Shown here: positions 5,239-6,581 of the stretch, piece by piece
How positions within the stretch are numbered: position 1 is the stretch's first letter
Layout of the letters: the number at the start of each line of letters is the position of its first letter
From: DATKMG01 sp041476565
Lineage (GTDB): Bacteria; Acidobacteriota; Terriglobia; Versatilivoradales; Versatilivoraceae
NCBI GenBank assembly: GCA_041476565.1
Contig: JBGOTQ010000405.1
Location: 1-6,581 of the forward strand
Direction of reading: 5' to 3'
DNA: 6,581 nucleotides
Made by a program: the position numbers and the translations under genes
Notes under the pieces: generated by a model
What the model saw: the letters and a program-made list of their open reading frames with translations, nothing else
The model's database searches: none
What the model was told of the DNA's origin: nothing

Positions 5239-6432
5239 ATGCTAGCGCTGTTGTTGCTGGCCATCACTTTTCATTCGGACTTCGAAGGAGCCAGCCTCGG
5301 AAAGGTCGAGATAGTCTCAGAGTCCTACTACCGTTGTGCAGTCAGAGGCGAGTCCGACCATGAAGGACGCAACCGGCAGGCTACATGGTATTACTTCCGG
5401 ATGGATGGTGTGTTCGAGCGTCAACTCACAATTGACCTCGTGGACCTTGTGGGAGAGTACAATTACCAGCCCGGGGCCCATGGCGTTACCAAAGACACGC
5501 GTCCTGTTTATAGTTACGACAGAAAGACGTGGAAGTTCTTCGAAAACCTTGAATGGGTCGAAAAGACCACGACCCTCCGGCTTCGATTCACCGCCGCACG
5601 TCAATCTATTTGGATTGCTCACATTCCTCCGTACACGAATCGTGACCTGGACAGCCTGCTTCGGAACCTGCATGGTCACCCCCATCTAAAAAAGGACAGC
5701 ATTGGAAAGAGTGTTGGAGGCAGAGACATCCTGTTGCTTACAGTGACTAACCCCGCAGTGCCTGACCGAAATAAGAGGGTGATCTGGCTGATGGCCCGTC
5801 AGCATGCCTGGGAGGCTGGCACATCCTGGGTGGCGGAAGGAGCACTTCGTTACCTGTTGTCATCGGAACCAGGAGCGGCAAGGCTCCGGGATGAGTATAT
5901 ATTCAAGATCAACCCCATGGCCGATCCCGACGGAGTTGCACGAGGCGGAGTGAGATACAACGCCAACGGCTATGACCTCAACCGCAACTGGGATGCCGTG
6001 GCCCCGAAGCTGATGCCGGAAATCTACGCATTGCGCCAGGCCATTTTGGACTGGGTCGATTCCAGGCATCGGATTGACCTATTCTTGACCCTTCACAACC
6101 AGGAGAAGGAAGATTTGATCGAGGGGCCGATTGCCGCAGGTGGAACTCGCTTTAAAGAATTGGCCGACCAGCTGTCGAGACAATTAAAAAAGAAGACTGT
6201 TTTCTACTCACCCACAGGAATTTCAGACTCTGGTCTCACCACGACACCGGGAAAGAAGGGACGCATGACCGTTGATCAGGGGTTGTTCTCTGACCGCGGA
6301 TTACCGGCACTGTTATTGGAACTCTCGGTTGAGCAAATTCCCGCGCTGGGTCATTCTCCCACCATCGAAGACAGGCTGGAATTTGGGGCCGGACTGGTGC
6401 AGGCCGTGGCTGCGGCCCTCATATCACGTTAG
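5239..6432 (+). CDS. M14 zinc carboxypeptidase, cytosolic carboxypeptidase-like type
   Basis: The 397-residue metallopeptidase removes C-terminal residues or a related amide-linked group from a peptide-like substrate. It starts at ATG 5239, 6 nt after GAGGGG (5227-5232). A short hydrophobic N-terminus (residues 2-10, no basic charge) could be a minimal signal sequence. A beta-rich N-terminal domain (about 12-128, starting FHSDFEGASLG) is like that preceding CCP/AGBL catalytic domains. The catalytic domain shows zinc ligands H189 and E192 in RQHAWEAG, NPMADPDGV (225-233), substrate-binding RYNANGYDLNRNWD (239-252, with N248 and R249), third zinc ligand H286 in LTLHNQE and the catalytic base E361 in LLLELS. 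The HxxE motif reads HAWE, not the usual HPGE. All key residues are present, so it is probably active. The substrate is unknown: peptidoglycan peptides, exogenous peptides or modified protein tails are possible. It seems monocistronic. Confidence 0.88.
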   Translation: MLALLLLAITFHSDFEGASLGKVEIVSESYYRCAVRGESDHEGRNRQATWYYFRMDGVFERQLTIDLVDLVGEYNYQPGAHGVTKDTRPVYSYDRKTWKFFENLEWVEKTTTLRLRFTAARQSIWIAHIPPYTNRDLDSLLRNLHGHPHLKKDSIGKSVGGRDILLLTVTNPAVPDRNKRVIWLMARQHAWEAGTSWVAEGALRYLLSSEPGAARLRDEYIFKINPMADPDGVARGGVRYNANGYDLNRNWDAVAPKLMPEIYALRQAILDWVDSRHRIDLFLTLHNQEKEDLIEGPIAAGGTRFKELADQLSRQLKKKTVFYSPTGISDSGLTTTPGKKGRMTVDQGLFSDRGLPALLLELSVEQIPALGHSPTIEDRLEFGAGLVQAVAAALISR

Positions 6433-6446
6433 CATCTTCTATGAAA

Positions 6447-6535
6447 ATGGCCTGAAGGGCCATAAGAAAATAGCCCAGGGCACAGCGGGCGAGAAGCAGG
6501 AGCCGGCAGGCGACTGCCGACCGCGACGCCCTGGG
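6447..6535. repeat. nested palindromic repeat with GNRA-capped hairpin after the carboxypeptidase gene
   Basis: ATGGCC-TGAAG-GGCCAT (6447-6463) is followed by a larger structure in which CCCAGGGC (6474-6481) pairs with GCCCTGGG (6528-6535). Nested inside is CGGCAG-GCGA-CTGCCG (6504-6519), a 6-bp stem closed by a GCGA (GNRA) tetraloop. The layout resembles the CCTGAAGGGCC...GCCC(A/G)GGGC dispersed repeats I recall from acidobacterial, planctomycete and verrucomicrobial genomes. It starts 15 nt after the stop codon, so it may also form the transcript 3' end, though no U-tract follows. Confidence 0.55.
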
Positions 6536-6581
6536 AATAAGATTCCGAAATAGAGCTCAACTCCTCGATCAGGCGCGGGGA

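Noticed and set aside
1..6581. CRISPR array, tRNA, rRNA or defence system
   Set aside because: There is no regularly spaced direct repeat array, no tRNA or rRNA sequence pattern, and no nuclease, helicase or toxin domain in any supported gene.

Overview
The window looks like a chromosomal stretch from an environmental heterotroph, most plausibly an acidobacterium. This is inferred, not proven. The reasons are Tat-type leaders on a glycosidase remnant and a sugar-isomerase-like protein, an acidobacterial flavour to several proteins, moderately high GC, and intergenic spaces full of GC-rich palindromes. No rRNA, tRNA, CRISPR array, intact transposase or complete mobile system is visible.

Layout: 176-1051 (+) holds the remains of a GH78-type alpha-L-rhamnosidase. 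Its N-terminal and C-terminal parts are recognisable, but the catalytic core is gone and the frame is broken. 1142-1461 holds a small non-coding element with 25-bp terminal inverted repeats (23/25 matching), 7-8 bp flanking direct repeats and several strong hairpins, so it resembles a MITE. Just beyond it, a sigma70-like promoter (1470-1498) precedes 1562-2113 (+), a membrane-anchored or exported thioredoxin-fold protein. An in-frame TGA replaces the first cysteine of its CGWC active site. 2355-3404 (+) is a complete YahK-type zinc alcohol dehydrogenase/aldehyde reductase. 3763-4668 (-) is a Tat-exported xylose-isomerase-like TIM-barrel protein that converges on it. 5239-6432 (+) is an M14 zinc carboxypeptidase of the cytosolic-carboxypeptidase-like type, divergent from the isomerase gene. 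The window ends in a nested palindromic repeat (6447-6535).

The main discovery candidate is the thioredoxin-like gene. The TGA falls exactly at the redox cysteine (W-U-G-W-C), the frame stays open for another 120 residues with the expected downstream features, and a perfect 6-bp hairpin starts 10 nt after the TGA, putting its loop 16 nt away. That geometry fits a bacterial SECIS element. I read it as a probable selenoprotein; a recent nonsense mutation is the main alternative. The convergent isomerase gene ends in TGA, which argues against a reassigned genetic code.

The genes do not form one obvious pathway or a long operon. Each has its own leader, and they are separated by repeat-rich spacers of about 240 to 570 bp. 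The rhamnosidase remnant and the sugar isomerase are both compatible with plant-polysaccharide use.
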